A stretch of DNA of 64,000 bases from Marinicella meishanensis (lineage in GTDB: Bacteria; Pseudomonadota; Gammaproteobacteria; Xanthomonadales; Marinicellaceae). The stretch lies in contig NZ_JAIOUV010000003.1 of NCBI RefSeq assembly GCF_019931145.1, positions 186,001 to 250,000 of the forward strand, read 5' to 3'. The first letter of the stretch is position 1. Each line of letters begins with the position of its first letter. Below, piece by piece: positions 16,695-25,343 of the stretch. The notes below the pieces were generated by a model that saw nothing but the letters and a program-made list of their open reading frames with translations, was not told the origin of the DNA and did no database searches. The position numbers and the translations under genes were made by a program.

Positions 16695-17117
16695 CTAACC
16701 CAAAATCCGATTGAATTTGCCTATCAAATGCGACAGTTGATCGCGCTCTTCGGCGCTCAGTTGGCTGAGCAATTCTTCTTCATAGCGCAGGGCATCGGGG
16801 ATCACCGCCCGCATCAAATATTTGCCGCGACCATTCAATTCAAAGTTCTTGGCCCGGGCATCCAAGGGGTGGGGCCGCTGTTGGACATAGTCTTTTTCCA
16901 ACAATGACTTCAATGTGCGGCTGATGCGCACTTTGTCCATTTCTGACAATTGGGCGATTTTCTTGGCGGTGATGTCTGGGTTTTTGTACAAGATGACCAA
17001 CACCCGCCATTCTGAAATGTTGATGCCGAACTGGTCTTGGTAATGTTCGGCAATGCCTTTGGACACTTTCAGGCTGAGGACCGACAATTGATAGGGTAAG
17101 AATTCATTGAGGTTCAT
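16695..17117 (-). CDS. MarR-family regulator of the adjacent tyrosine catabolic genes
   Basis: A 140-residue protein with the MarR winged helix: recognition region (DITAKKIAQLSEMDKVRISRT at about 48-68), wing with the D-x-R motif (HPLDARAKNFEL), and N- and C-terminal helices for dimerisation. Start 17117 (MNLNEFLPYQ) is preferred; an upstream ATG at 17168 would place the start inside the operator. It is divergent from hpd, with two near-palindromic operators between them, so it probably represses both hpd and itself and responds to a pathway aromatic acid such as homogentisate or 4-hydroxyphenylpyruvate. The ligand is inferred from context only. Confidence 0.88.
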   Translation of the reverse strand: MNLNEFLPYQLSVLSLKVSKGIAEHYQDQFGINISEWRVLVILYKNPDITAKKIAQLSEMDKVRISRTLKSLLEKDYVQQRPHPLDARAKNFELNGRGKYLMRAVIPDALRYEEELLSQLSAEERDQLSHLIGKFNRILG

Positions 17118-17123
17118 TTCCAC

Positions 17124-17152
17124 AGTGTAACCATTTTTTGTTTCATTTGAAA
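17124..17152 (-). promoter_or_regulatory. Probable promoter of the marR-type gene
   Basis: On the minus strand, -35 TTTCAA (17147-17152) lies inside operator 1, with a 17-bp spacer to -10 TACACT (17124-17129). Confidence 0.5.
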
Positions 17153-17153
17153 C
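17140..17153. promoter_or_regulatory. Operator 1, palindrome GTTTCA-N2-TGAAAC
   Basis: GTTTCATTTGAAAC, a perfect 6-bp-arm palindrome with a 2-bp centre. It is the exact reverse complement of operator 2, with centres 22 bp apart (about two helical turns), as expected for two regulator dimers on one DNA face. Confidence 0.75.
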
Positions 17154-17161
17154 CAAAAGTG

Positions 17162-17175
17162 GTTTCAAATGAAAC
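17162..17175. promoter_or_regulatory. Operator 2, palindrome GTTTCA-N2-TGAAAC
   Basis: GTTTCAAATGAAAC covers the -35 region of the hpd promoter. It is the partner of operator 1 at 17140. Confidence 0.75.
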
Positions 17176-17191
17176 TAAATCGCGGTAAAAT
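17163..17191 (+). promoter_or_regulatory. Probable promoter of hpd-hmgA-fahA
   Basis: -35 TTTCAA (17163-17168) inside operator 2, a 17-bp spacer, and -10 TAAAAT (17186-17191); the hpd ATG is 33 bp downstream. The layout mirrors the divergent regulator promoter. Confidence 0.5.
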
Positions 17192-17223
17192 GGCCTTTTA
17201 TCATTCACCATTGGGGACCACAC

Positions 17224-18252
17224 ATGACAGCAACCATCAACGGTTTTGGATTCATTGAATACGCGGCCCAGGACGCCGCGCCATTACATCAGTTATTCCG
17301 CCAAATGGGTTTCACCGCCATCAAACGACACAAAAGCAAACCCATCACCTTGTACCGACAAGGGCAAACCGACTTTTACATCAATGAATGTGACAGCGGC
17401 TTTGCGGCCGATTTTGCTGCTGCCCACGGGCCTTGTGCCAGTGGTTTTTCCATTGTGTTCGATGACAAAGAGGTGGCCTTGGCGCACAGCCTGAAAGGCG
17501 GTTCAGAACAAATTGAAGTGACCAACGGTCTGAACTTCCCGGCCATCAAAGGCATTGGTGATGCCGCCTTGTATGTGCTGGACAAAACCAGCTACGCCGC
17601 CATGCTGGAAGCCGACTTCGATGACATCGTTGGCATGAACCAACACCCCACCGGTTTTGGCCTGACCTTCATCGACCACCTGACCCACAATGTGTATTTT
17701 GGCAACATGGAAAAGTGGAGCCGTTATTATGAAGAATTGTTTGATTTCTCAGAAATTCGTTACTTTGACATCAAGGGGCAGAAAACCGGTTTGGTGTCCA
17801 AAGCCATGACCAGCCCCAATGGTTCGGTGAAAATCCCTTTGAATGAATCAGAAGATCCCAAGTCGCAAATCAATGAATATTTGGATGAATACCATGGAGA
17901 GGGGATCCAACACATTGCTTTATACACCGAAAACATTTATGAGTCGGTGGAATCGATGCGCGCTGCCGGGGTGGAGTTTTTGGTCACCCCAGAAACCTAT
18001 TACAGCATCATTGATCGGCGGGTGCCTGAGCATGAAGAAGATGTGGTCCGCATGCAAAAGAACCACATTTTGATTGATGCCGATGAAGCCACCAAGAAAC
18101 AAATTCTGCTGCAAATTTTCACCAACACCAACATCGGGCCGATTTTCTTTGAAATCATTCAACGCAAAGGCAATGACGGCTTTGGTGAAGGCAACTTCCA
18201 GGCTTTGTTTGATTCCATTGAGCTGGAACAACAGCGCCGTGGGTATTTATAA
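17224..18252 (+). CDS. hpd: 4-hydroxyphenylpyruvate dioxygenase
   Basis: A 342-residue protein that converts 4-hydroxyphenylpyruvate and O2 to homogentisate and CO2. Two vicinal-oxygen-chelate halves are visible. The Fe(II) facial triad maps to His152 (IDHLTHNVYFG), His230 (GIQHIAL) and Glu310 (FFEIIQRKG), all present. The C-terminal QRKGNDGFGEGNFQALF helix that gates the active site is intact. It is the first gene of a three-gene run, 14 bp upstream of hmgA, and is controlled by the double operator to its left. With hmgA, fahA and the distant maiA it forms the tyrosine degradation path. Length and motifs are normal for bacterial HPPD. Confidence 0.96.
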   Translation: MTATINGFGFIEYAAQDAAPLHQLFRQMGFTAIKRHKSKPITLYRQGQTDFYINECDSGFAADFAAAHGPCASGFSIVFDDKEVALAHSLKGGSEQIEVTNGLNFPAIKGIGDAALYVLDKTSYAAMLEADFDDIVGMNQHPTGFGLTFIDHLTHNVYFGNMEKWSRYYEELFDFSEIRYFDIKGQKTGLVSKAMTSPNGSVKIPLNESEDPKSQINEYLDEYHGEGIQHIALYTENIYESVESMRAAGVEFLVTPETYYSIIDRRVPEHEEDVVRMQKNHILIDADEATKKQILLQIFTNTNIGPIFFEIIQRKGNDGFGEGNFQALFDSIELEQQRRGYL

Positions 18253-18266
18253 GGAGTGAGGTTCGC

Positions 18267-19397
18267 ATGAACGGCAAATGGTTTAATTTTTATAAGAAGC
18301 AAGGTCGGGTGGCCAAACAAGCCCACCTGGGTTTGCCGCAAGACAGTTACGAACGGGAAATGGGTAAAGAAGGTTTCTTTGGTCCAGTGACCCATTTTTA
18401 TCACAGCCATAAACACACCGGCTGGACTGATTTTGATGGGGACAACCGCCCACGGGCGTTTGACACCAACCTGTTTGGTTCGGGACAGGAAACACCCTGG
18501 GATGCCCATGTGTTGATGCAAAACAACAGCGTCAAAATTCGCCTGTTGAAGCTTGAACAAAGCATGCGCAAACTGGTGCGCAATGCCGACGGTGATGACT
18601 TGCTGTTCTTCCACCAGGGTACGGCTGAGCTGTTTTGCGATTTTGGCCACATGACCATCAAAGAAGGTGATTACCTGATGTTGCCCAAAGGCACCATGTG
18701 GCGCTTGGAGTTGACCAACCCGTGTCAAATCCTGCTGGTGGAATCGACCAACGGCCATTACCAGTTGCCTGACAAAGGCTTGTTGGGTCCCAATGCCATC
18801 GTCGATGCCGCCGTCTACCGCACCCCAGATATCGATGCGGCATTCCAGGCTCAGTACAGTGAGGAAGCCTGGACGGTTTTGGTCAAACGCCTGCAAAAAG
18901 TGTCCACCATCAATTACCCATTCAACCCCTTGGACGCCATGGGTTGGCAAGGTGATTTGATGCCCGTGGCCTTGAATTGGCGGGACATTTCACCGGTCAT
19001 GAGCCACCGCTTCCATGTGCCGCCATCGGCCCACACCACATTCTTGGGCAACCGCTTTGTGGTTTGTACCTTTGTGCCGCGCTTGTTTGAAACCGACCCG
19101 GAAGCCTTGAAGGTGCCGTTTTATCACAACAATGATGATTACGATGAGGTGTTGTTTTACCATGCCGGTAATTTCTTTTCCCGCGACAACATCCATCCCG
19201 GCATGATCACTTTACACCCCACCGGTTTTACCCATGGGCCCCACCCCAAAGCCATGAACCATGCCTTTGAACAAAAAAATGCCATGACCGAAGAAGTGGC
19301 GGTGATGATCGATACCCGTGATCCGCTGGAAGTTTGTGATGCGGCTGAGCAAGTGGAATGGCCTGATTACGTCAATTCCTGGAAAGAACCCAAGTGA
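18267..19397 (+). CDS. hmgA: Homogentisate 1,2-dioxygenase
   Basis: A 376-residue cupin-type ring-cleaving dioxygenase that opens homogentisate to 4-maleylacetoacetate. Candidate iron ligands are His287, Glu294 (PFYHNNDDYDEVLFYHAG) and His323 (HPTGFTHGPHP). It belongs to the shorter bacterial branch rather than the roughly 440-residue human type. A strong AAGGAGTGAGG ribosome binding site precedes ATG 18267. It is second in the hpd cluster; the order hpd-hmgA-fahA follows the reaction order except for the isomerase, which lies elsewhere (maiA at 53.3 kb). Confidence 0.93.
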   Translation: MNGKWFNFYKKQGRVAKQAHLGLPQDSYEREMGKEGFFGPVTHFYHSHKHTGWTDFDGDNRPRAFDTNLFGSGQETPWDAHVLMQNNSVKIRLLKLEQSMRKLVRNADGDDLLFFHQGTAELFCDFGHMTIKEGDYLMLPKGTMWRLELTNPCQILLVESTNGHYQLPDKGLLGPNAIVDAAVYRTPDIDAAFQAQYSEEAWTVLVKRLQKVSTINYPFNPLDAMGWQGDLMPVALNWRDISPVMSHRFHVPPSAHTTFLGNRFVVCTFVPRLFETDPEALKVPFYHNNDDYDEVLFYHAGNFFSRDNIHPGMITLHPTGFTHGPHPKAMNHAFEQKNAMTEEVAVMIDTRDPLEVCDAAEQVEWPDYVNSWKEPK

Positions 19398-19494
19398 GAC
19401 CATCGACATTGACAGACCCAGCCCATGACCAGTCCTCTGGATTGGTTGATGGGATGAATCAAGACAACTGAAGATTATTTTTGAGACCCAAAAC

Positions 19495-20475
19495 ATGAAA
19501 TTAGCAACTTTGAACAACCAAACCCGCGATGGCCAATTGATCGTGGTCAACCGCGCCGGCACCCAAGCCGTGAAGGTGCCCCACATTGCCGCGACCATGC
19601 AACAAGCCTTGGACCACTGGGACAATGTCGCGCCGCAATTGAACACCGTGTATGAGCATTTGAATCACGGTGGCTTGAATGATGCCTTTGATTTGGATTT
19701 GAATGAGGTGATCGCGCCGTTACCCAGGGCCTACCAATTCCTTGATGGCAGTGCTTACTTGGCCCACGTTGAGCGCGTGCGCAAAGCACGGGGGGCCGAA
19801 ATGCCGCCGAGTTTCAAAGTGGATCCATTGATGTACCAAGCAGTGAGTGACGGCTTTTTGGCGCACAATCAGGACATTGAGGTGGTGAGCGAAGAGTACG
19901 GCATTGATTTTGAAGCCGAAGCGGCGGTGATCACTTCAGATGTGCCAATGAATGCCTCGGTTGCCGAAGCCGCGCAGTGCATCCAGTTGGTTTGTATTTT
20001 GAATGACGTGTCACTGCGCAACCTGATCCCTGCCGAACTGGCCAAGGGCTTTGGCTTCATGCAGTCCAAACCCAGAACCGCCTTGTCGCCGTTCTTTGTG
20101 ACCCCCGATGAATTGGGCGCCGCGTGGCGTGACCAAAAAATTCACCTGCCGATGCGCACCTGGCTCAATGGTGAATGGTTCGGTGAGCCCGATTGTGGCG
20201 TGGACATGCAATTTGACTTCGCTGAATTGGTGGCCCATGCAGCCAAAACCAGACCATTGGCCGCCGGCGCCATCATCGGTTCGGGCACCATTGCCAACCA
20301 TGACATGGCCAAAGGGTCCACATGCTTGGCAGAGAAGCGGGTGTTGGAAGTGATCGCCGATGGCGCCGCCAAAACCCCGTTCATGCAGTTTGGCGATGAC
20401 GTCAAAATTGAAATCACCGACGAGCAAGGGCACAACATCTTCGGCACCATTCACCAAAAAGTGGTGCAATACTGA
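19495..20475 (+). CDS. fahA: Fumarylacetoacetase (fumarylacetoacetate hydrolase family)
   Basis: A 326-residue protein that hydrolyses fumarylacetoacetate to fumarate and acetoacetate, the last step of tyrosine degradation. It shows the FAH core: acidic metal ligands in DFEAEAAVI, NDVSLRNL, GFMQSKPRTALSPFFVTPDELG and the GSGTIANHD segment. It is the third gene of the cluster, 97 bp after hmgA, and is followed by a clear rho-independent terminator. This is the shorter two-domain FAH form. Within the broad FAH family other hydrolases or decarboxylases are possible, but gene context makes fumarylacetoacetase by far the likeliest. Confidence 0.92.
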   Translation: MKLATLNNQTRDGQLIVVNRAGTQAVKVPHIAATMQQALDHWDNVAPQLNTVYEHLNHGGLNDAFDLDLNEVIAPLPRAYQFLDGSAYLAHVERVRKARGAEMPPSFKVDPLMYQAVSDGFLAHNQDIEVVSEEYGIDFEAEAAVITSDVPMNASVAEAAQCIQLVCILNDVSLRNLIPAELAKGFGFMQSKPRTALSPFFVTPDELGAAWRDQKIHLPMRTWLNGEWFGEPDCGVDMQFDFAELVAHAAKTRPLAAGAIIGSGTIANHDMAKGSTCLAEKRVLEVIADGAAKTPFMQFGDDVKIEITDEQGHNIFGTIHQKVVQY

Positions 20476-20496
20476 AGCCCATTCAAGCGCAGGACC

Positions 20497-20522
20497 AGGC
20501 CCATCAACGATGGGCCTTTTTT
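20497..20522 (+). terminator. Rho-independent terminator of the hpd cluster
   Basis: AGGCCCA (20497-20503) and TGGGCCT (20511-20517) form a 7-bp stem with a short loop and a run of T. It lies 22 bp after the fahA stop. Confidence 0.85.
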
Positions 20523-20586
20523 GTGGCTTAACTAATGGTCGGCAAAATGGCATAATGTCGATTCTTTTTGTATGTTGACCTGACCC

Positions 20587-22860
20587 ATGGCCGAGACTTT
20601 TTCTAGCAAATCCACCGATTCTTTTCGTGAACTGCTTACCTTGGGTAAATGCAACCTGTTGGTCACCACCTACCAAGCCGGACAGGTGGTGATGATCCGT
20701 CCACAAGGTCAGGGTATCAACACCCACTTCATGGGTTTTGATCGTCCCATGGGCATCGCCCGCCGCAACAATGAGTTTTCCATCGGTGGCGCCTGTTCGG
20801 TGACCACCTTCCGTAATTTGGCCGCGGTCGGCCCCAAAGCCGGGCAAGGGGATCAGGTGGATGCCTGTTACCTGCCACGCAAAATTCATTTCACGGGTGC
20901 CATCGACATCCATGAAATGGGTTATGACAAATTTGATAAGTTGTGGTTCATCAACACCAAAATGTCGTGCTTGGCGACTTTGGATCAGGACCACAGTTTC
21001 AAACCCGAATGGCGCCCGCCGTTCATCACGGCTTATGACCTGACCGATCGCTGCCATTTGAATGGTCTGGGATTCCGCGATGGGGTGCCGCGTTATGTGA
21101 GCATGCTGGGTGCCTCGGATGAGCCCGGTGGGTGGCGCAAGAATAAAATTTCCGGCGGTCAGATCATGGACATCACCAACAACGAAGTGCTGGTGGATGG
21201 CTTGTGCATGCCGCACTCACCGCGATGGTTCAACAATGCCTTGTGGTTTTTGTCCTCCGGCTCGGGACAATTGATGCGCATGGAACTGGGCCAAGCGCCT
21301 GAAGTGGTGGCTGAACTGCCTGGTTTTGCCCGGGGCCTGGATTTCATTGACCGCTATGCCATCATCGGTCTGTCACAAATCCGGGAAAGTGCCACCTTTG
21401 CCGGTTTGCCCTTGACCAAACGGGTGGAAGAACGGCAAAGTGGGGTGTGGGTGGTGGACACCCAAAATGGTCAGATTGTGGCTTTTTTGGTGTTCACTGG
21501 CAACGTGCAAGAGGTGTTTGAAGTCAAAGCACTGCCACATCAATTTGCCGCCATCTTGGACCCGCAAAGTCCATTCCTGGGCACGTCTTATGAATTGTCC
21601 AATGAGGTGTTGAAAAACTTGGCGCCGGCCGATCCGGTGCAAGCCGCCTTGGAAGCCGCTTCAAGGGCGCATGTTAACGGCGAGTTGGAAGAGGCCATCA
21701 AGCAATACCAAGCCATCCTGCAAGCCCACCCCGATCACATCAACACCAATCAACAATACGGTTTGTGTTTGGTCGATGCCAAGCGCTGGGATGAGGCCGT
21801 CGAGCAATTGCAAAGGGTGTTGCAACTGAATCCTGACAATGCCGAAGCGATGAATTCAATCGGCTGTGCTTATATGGAAAAACTGGACACTGAACAGGCC
21901 ATGCATTGGTTTGATCAAGCCATTGCCACCGACCAACAACATGCCATGTCCCATTTCAATCGGGGCATGTTGTTGTTGAAACAGAAACAATATGCAGCAG
22001 GCTGGGCAGAATACGATTGGCGTTGGCAAACCCCGCAATTTGTGTCCTTTAAATGCAACAAATCACAGTGGCAAGGTGAAGACATCAGTGAGCAAACCAT
22101 CTTGGTGCATTCCGAACAAGGCAACGGTGATCACATCATGTTTTGGCGGTTCTTGCCGCTGTTGGCCGAGCGCTGTAAGGAAATCATCTATTTTGGCCCA
22201 GAAAACTTACAAGCCCTGGCCGCCGAAATTCCGGGGGTCAGCCAAAGCCGCATCCCCGGTGCCTTGAGTCAGGATTTGTTTGATGTCTATTGTCCCTTGA
22301 TGAGTCTGCCCCGTTACCTGGGCATCACCTTGGACAATTTGCCGGCCCCTGAAAAATACGTGACCGTGCCAGAGCAGGTGGTGGTGAGCCAACTGTCCGG
22401 TGAGTTCAAAGTGGGCTTGGCCTGGGCCGGATCGCCGACCCATGTCAATGACCGCTCCCGTTCCATGGCGCTGGTTGATTTGTTGCCGGTGAGCGAAGGC
22501 ATTGAGGCCCAGTTTTATGCCTTACAAATGCCTTTGAGTGCCAAGGAAAGGGACTTGTTGAAACAACATGGCATCACCGATCTGGAACCGGAATTACCGG
22601 GCTATGCCCGCACCGCGGCGTTGGTTGAACAAATGGACCTGGTGATCGCGGTCGATACGGCCGTGGCCCATTTGGCTGCTGCCTTGGGTAAACCCACCTG
22701 GCTTCTGTTGTGTGAAAACGCCGATTGGCGTTGGCATCTGGATGGTGAGACCAGTGAATGGTACCCCACCGCCCGCTTGTTCAGACAAAGCGATGGTTTT
22801 GGATGGCAACCGGTGATTGAGCAAGTGCAGCAGCAATTGCGCAAACTGCGTCAGTCATGA
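20587..22860 (+). CDS. TIGR03032/DUF4915 protein fused to TPRs and a glycosyltransferase-like domain
   Basis: A 757-residue three-part protein. Residues 1-345 match the TIGR03032 propeller-like family (LLVTTYQAGQVVMIRPQG, DRPMGIA, HEMGYD, LNGLGFRDG, MPHSPRW). Residues about 350-475 hold TPR repeats (AIKQYQAILQAHPDH, LQLNPDNAEAMNSIG). Residues about 500-757 resemble the GT-B C-terminal part of TPR-linked glycosyltransferases (GT9/GT41-like; ILVHSEQGNGDHIMFWRF, VGLAWAGSPTH, VDTAVAHLAAALGKPTW). It could modify a protein or polysaccharide; neither donor nor acceptor can be told. It is transcribed alone after the fahA terminator. Confidence 0.82.
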   Translation: MAETFSSKSTDSFRELLTLGKCNLLVTTYQAGQVVMIRPQGQGINTHFMGFDRPMGIARRNNEFSIGGACSVTTFRNLAAVGPKAGQGDQVDACYLPRKIHFTGAIDIHEMGYDKFDKLWFINTKMSCLATLDQDHSFKPEWRPPFITAYDLTDRCHLNGLGFRDGVPRYVSMLGASDEPGGWRKNKISGGQIMDITNNEVLVDGLCMPHSPRWFNNALWFLSSGSGQLMRMELGQAPEVVAELPGFARGLDFIDRYAIIGLSQIRESATFAGLPLTKRVEERQSGVWVVDTQNGQIVAFLVFTGNVQEVFEVKALPHQFAAILDPQSPFLGTSYELSNEVLKNLAPADPVQAALEAASRAHVNGELEEAIKQYQAILQAHPDHINTNQQYGLCLVDAKRWDEAVEQLQRVLQLNPDNAEAMNSIGCAYMEKLDTEQAMHWFDQAIATDQQHAMSHFNRGMLLLKQKQYAAGWAEYDWRWQTPQFVSFKCNKSQWQGEDISEQTILVHSEQGNGDHIMFWRFLPLLAERCKEIIYFGPENLQALAAEIPGVSQSRIPGALSQDLFDVYCPLMSLPRYLGITLDNLPAPEKYVTVPEQVVVSQLSGEFKVGLAWAGSPTHVNDRSRSMALVDLLPVSEGIEAQFYALQMPLSAKERDLLKQHGITDLEPELPGYARTAALVEQMDLVIAVDTAVAHLAAALGKPTWLLLCENADWRWHLDGETSEWYPTARLFRQSDGFGWQPVIEQVQQQLRKLRQS

Positions 22861-23018
22861 CTCCAATAGGCACCGCCAGAATCGTTTTGTCATTGAATCC
22901 CTGGATGTTCTGTTGGCAGACATGTCCTGGTTTATATGAGTCTGGTCACGGTTTTCATTGAGCCCAGCAGCCAGCTGTGGTATTTTGATACCTGGTATTA
23001 ACAATAAAGGGTATAAAC

Positions 23019-24278
23019 ATGCATAAAAAAAATTCTCACTTAAAGAGAACGGCCTTGGTTTCGGCTTTATTGATCGAGCTCACCACTGCGGCCCAGGCCG
23101 CCAACATCGCGGTGGATGGCACCACTTGTACATTGGCTGACGCCATCACGGCTGCCAACACCGATGCGGTGGCTGGAGGCTGTACCGCAGGCGCGGGTGA
23201 CGACGTACTGGATCTGGACATTGCCGGCAGCCCATTCACGCAAACCGCTGCCATGCCGAATTTAACTTCAAACATCACCATCAATGGCAACGGTTCCATC
23301 ATTGAAAGGGACGCGGGTGCACCGGAGTTTCCACTGATTTACATCGCAGGCGGTAGCAATGCCATCATCAATGAGGCCACCATCACGGGTGGCAGCATCA
23401 GTCCCAATAATTTTGGCGGCGGGGTGGTGGTGCGGCCTGGTGGCAGTGTGCAAATCAATGATTCCATCATTTCAGGCAACAACGGTGGCGCTGTTTGGTT
23501 GTACAACGCAGCCGCCTCCAGCATCAACAATTCAGTGATTGAGAACAACACAGCCAATCCAGGTCAGTATTACAATGGCGGGGTGTCCATCAATGGTGGC
23601 TACCTCGACATCAACAATTCGACCATCACGGGCAATGACAACGTGGCCGTTGCAGCGGGTGGTGGCGGCCTGTATGTGACCGATTATTCAGCCAGCGTCA
23701 CGGTGGGCGTGTCCAACTCAACCATTTCGAACAATTCGGCTGTGGTTGATGGTGGCGGCATAGCCAGTATTGGTTTTGGTAATGGCATCGAATTGAATTT
23801 AAACAGCGTGACTGTGACCCAAAACTCATCCCAGGCCAATGGTGGGGGCATGGCCAATACCGGCACCGACATCGCCGTATCTCAATCTTTGTTATCCGGT
23901 AACACCGCGGTGACGGCCAACACTTGGACCGCCGGAGGCGGCTCATATGTGACAGTGGATGCGTACAACATTTTTGGCGAAAGTTCTGCTTCGGGACTGA
24001 CCGGAGTCACCCCGGGCGCCACAGACATCGTGCCCACGGAAGACGCCAACGGCATACTGGAAGCCAACTTGGCCGACAATGGCGGACCCACACCAACCCA
24101 TGCTTTGGTTCCAAACGGCCCAGCAGTGGATGTGATACCTGGCGTATCTTGTCTGTTTTCGACTGACCAAACGGGTAAAGCCAGACCCATTGATGCCGAT
24201 GGCGATGGCAATGCCGATTGCGATGTGGGTGCCTATGAAAGCTTAGACATCATTTTCAAGAACGGTTTTGATGGCTAG
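23019..24278 (+). CDS. Secreted parallel beta-helix repeat protein with IFKNGFDG C-terminus
   Basis: A 419-residue protein. The signal peptide is residues 1 to about 27 (cleavage near AQA-AN). It continues with CTLADAITAANTD, the start typical of CSLREA/choice-of-anchor Q beta-helix proteins, and then many Asn/Gly/Ser-rich rungs (NNSTITGN, SISNNSA patterns) of a right-handed beta helix. The end carries the DADGDGNADCDVGAYE motif and the tail IIFKNGFDG, a tail type recurrent in secreted proteins of Lysobacterales-like bacteria and possibly a sorting signal. Likely a surface or secreted adhesin-like or polysaccharide-binding protein. It is a single gene with a good terminator. Confidence 0.85.
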   Translation: MHKKNSHLKRTALVSALLIELTTAAQAANIAVDGTTCTLADAITAANTDAVAGGCTAGAGDDVLDLDIAGSPFTQTAAMPNLTSNITINGNGSIIERDAGAPEFPLIYIAGGSNAIINEATITGGSISPNNFGGGVVVRPGGSVQINDSIISGNNGGAVWLYNAAASSINNSVIENNTANPGQYYNGGVSINGGYLDINNSTITGNDNVAVAAGGGGLYVTDYSASVTVGVSNSTISNNSAVVDGGGIASIGFGNGIELNLNSVTVTQNSSQANGGGMANTGTDIAVSQSLLSGNTAVTANTWTAGGGSYVTVDAYNIFGESSASGLTGVTPGATDIVPTEDANGILEANLADNGGPTPTHALVPNGPAVDVIPGVSCLFSTDQTGKARPIDADGDGNADCDVGAYESLDIIFKNGFDG

Positions 24279-24301
24279 CACGGGTTCAGTTTCGACCCCA
24301 A

Positions 24302-24326
24302 AAGCCCGACTTGGTCGGGCTTTTTT
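24302..24326 (+). terminator. Rho-independent terminator of the beta-helix gene
   Basis: AAGCCCGAC (24302-24310) and GTCGGGCTT (24314-24322) form a 9-bp stem with a TTG loop, followed by a T run. The next ATG is only 13 bp further on. Confidence 0.9.
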
Positions 24327-24338
24327 GATAGCAAAACA

Positions 24339-25268
24339 ATGAACAATGACTTTATCATTTTGGGTTTAATGAGCTTATGTGGTTCAGCTTTTGCGCAAGC
24401 TGGTCCCACTTTGCCATGTCCGGATTGTGCAATAAACACTGTTAAGCCAACCCCTTATGAAGGGGCTTGGTTTAATCCTGAGCAGTCGGGTTCAGGTTTT
24501 TTGTTCCAAGTGCAAAATGATCGCTTATTGGGGTTTTATTTTGGGTATGACGAGGATGGCGATGATGACTGGGCCTTGTTTTCCGGGCAATTACAAGACG
24601 CCAGTGAGGATGGGGCGTTGTGGCGGGTCACCGCCCCTTTGGAACAATTTTCCGGCGGGGCCTGTTTGAACTGCCCCCACCAAGTGCCCACTCAGAACAT
24701 CGATATGGGTTCCATCGAAGTGGTGTTCAATCGACTGGCCCATGCCAGTTTTTCGGTCAATGGTGGTGCGGTGCAAAATATTGTCCCCCTATATTTTGGT
24801 TTTCCATTTGAGTCGTATTTCAGTGAACAAACCAGTTTTGCAACCCCTGAATTGGAAGGCTGGTGGAGCATTTTTATTGATGCAGCCTCTTCAGATAATG
24901 CACCTGAACCATACACGTTTACAAATTTTTTGGTTCATGTATCACTTGGACGATTTGATAATGAAGGCCGCTTAGGATTCAATGCCAATTACTATCCAAC
25001 TCCTCCAGAACTGGTTCGAATCGGATCTATCGATTGTTTCTTAAAAGAAGTCAACATGAATACTCAGCCAACTTGTGAGTTTTCTATTGCTATACTCAGT
25101 ATAGAATTCAATATTGATTTGGCCAATATCAGCTCAGATCGGATATATGGTGAGTCAGAGAATGGGGATGTGTTGGAGATGATCAGACTGTCTGCTGATT
25201 ACTGCCCTTCTCCAAGCACGCCTGAAAACTGCATCAATACCGGAATTTTTGATTATTTAAATGACTGA
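24339..25268 (+). CDS. Secreted protein with the SGSGF / FGYD module
   Basis: A 309-residue protein. The signal peptide is about residues 1-20 (cleavage near FAQA). Residues 42-150 carry a module also seen in the proteins at 6029 and 29510: GAWFNPEQSGSGFLFQVQND, then FYFGYDEDGDDDWALFSGQL, then a Cys pair and a predicted beta region. The second half (from about residue 185) has no recognisable domain and is more AT-rich than the first. No ribosome binding site is visible, and the start lies directly behind a terminator, so its expression signals are unclear. It may be a recent duplication-and-fusion product. Function unknown. Confidence 0.7.
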   Translation: MNNDFIILGLMSLCGSAFAQAGPTLPCPDCAINTVKPTPYEGAWFNPEQSGSGFLFQVQNDRLLGFYFGYDEDGDDDWALFSGQLQDASEDGALWRVTAPLEQFSGGACLNCPHQVPTQNIDMGSIEVVFNRLAHASFSVNGGAVQNIVPLYFGFPFESYFSEQTSFATPELEGWWSIFIDAASSDNAPEPYTFTNFLVHVSLGRFDNEGRLGFNANYYPTPPELVRIGSIDCFLKEVNMNTQPTCEFSIAILSIEFNIDLANISSDRIYGESENGDVLEMIRLSADYCPSPSTPENCINTGIFDYLND

Positions 25269-25343
25269 TCTTGGATTAGTTAGCGGCCACTGCTTGATCA
25301 AAGTTGATAATCCACTGGCAGATGTCATTGGTGGCAGTGGTTT

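Noticed and set aside
20011-21216. A 401-residue minus-strand frame across fahA and the next gene
   Set aside because: It spans two clearly real genes and a terminator; long antisense frames are common at this G+C and codon use.
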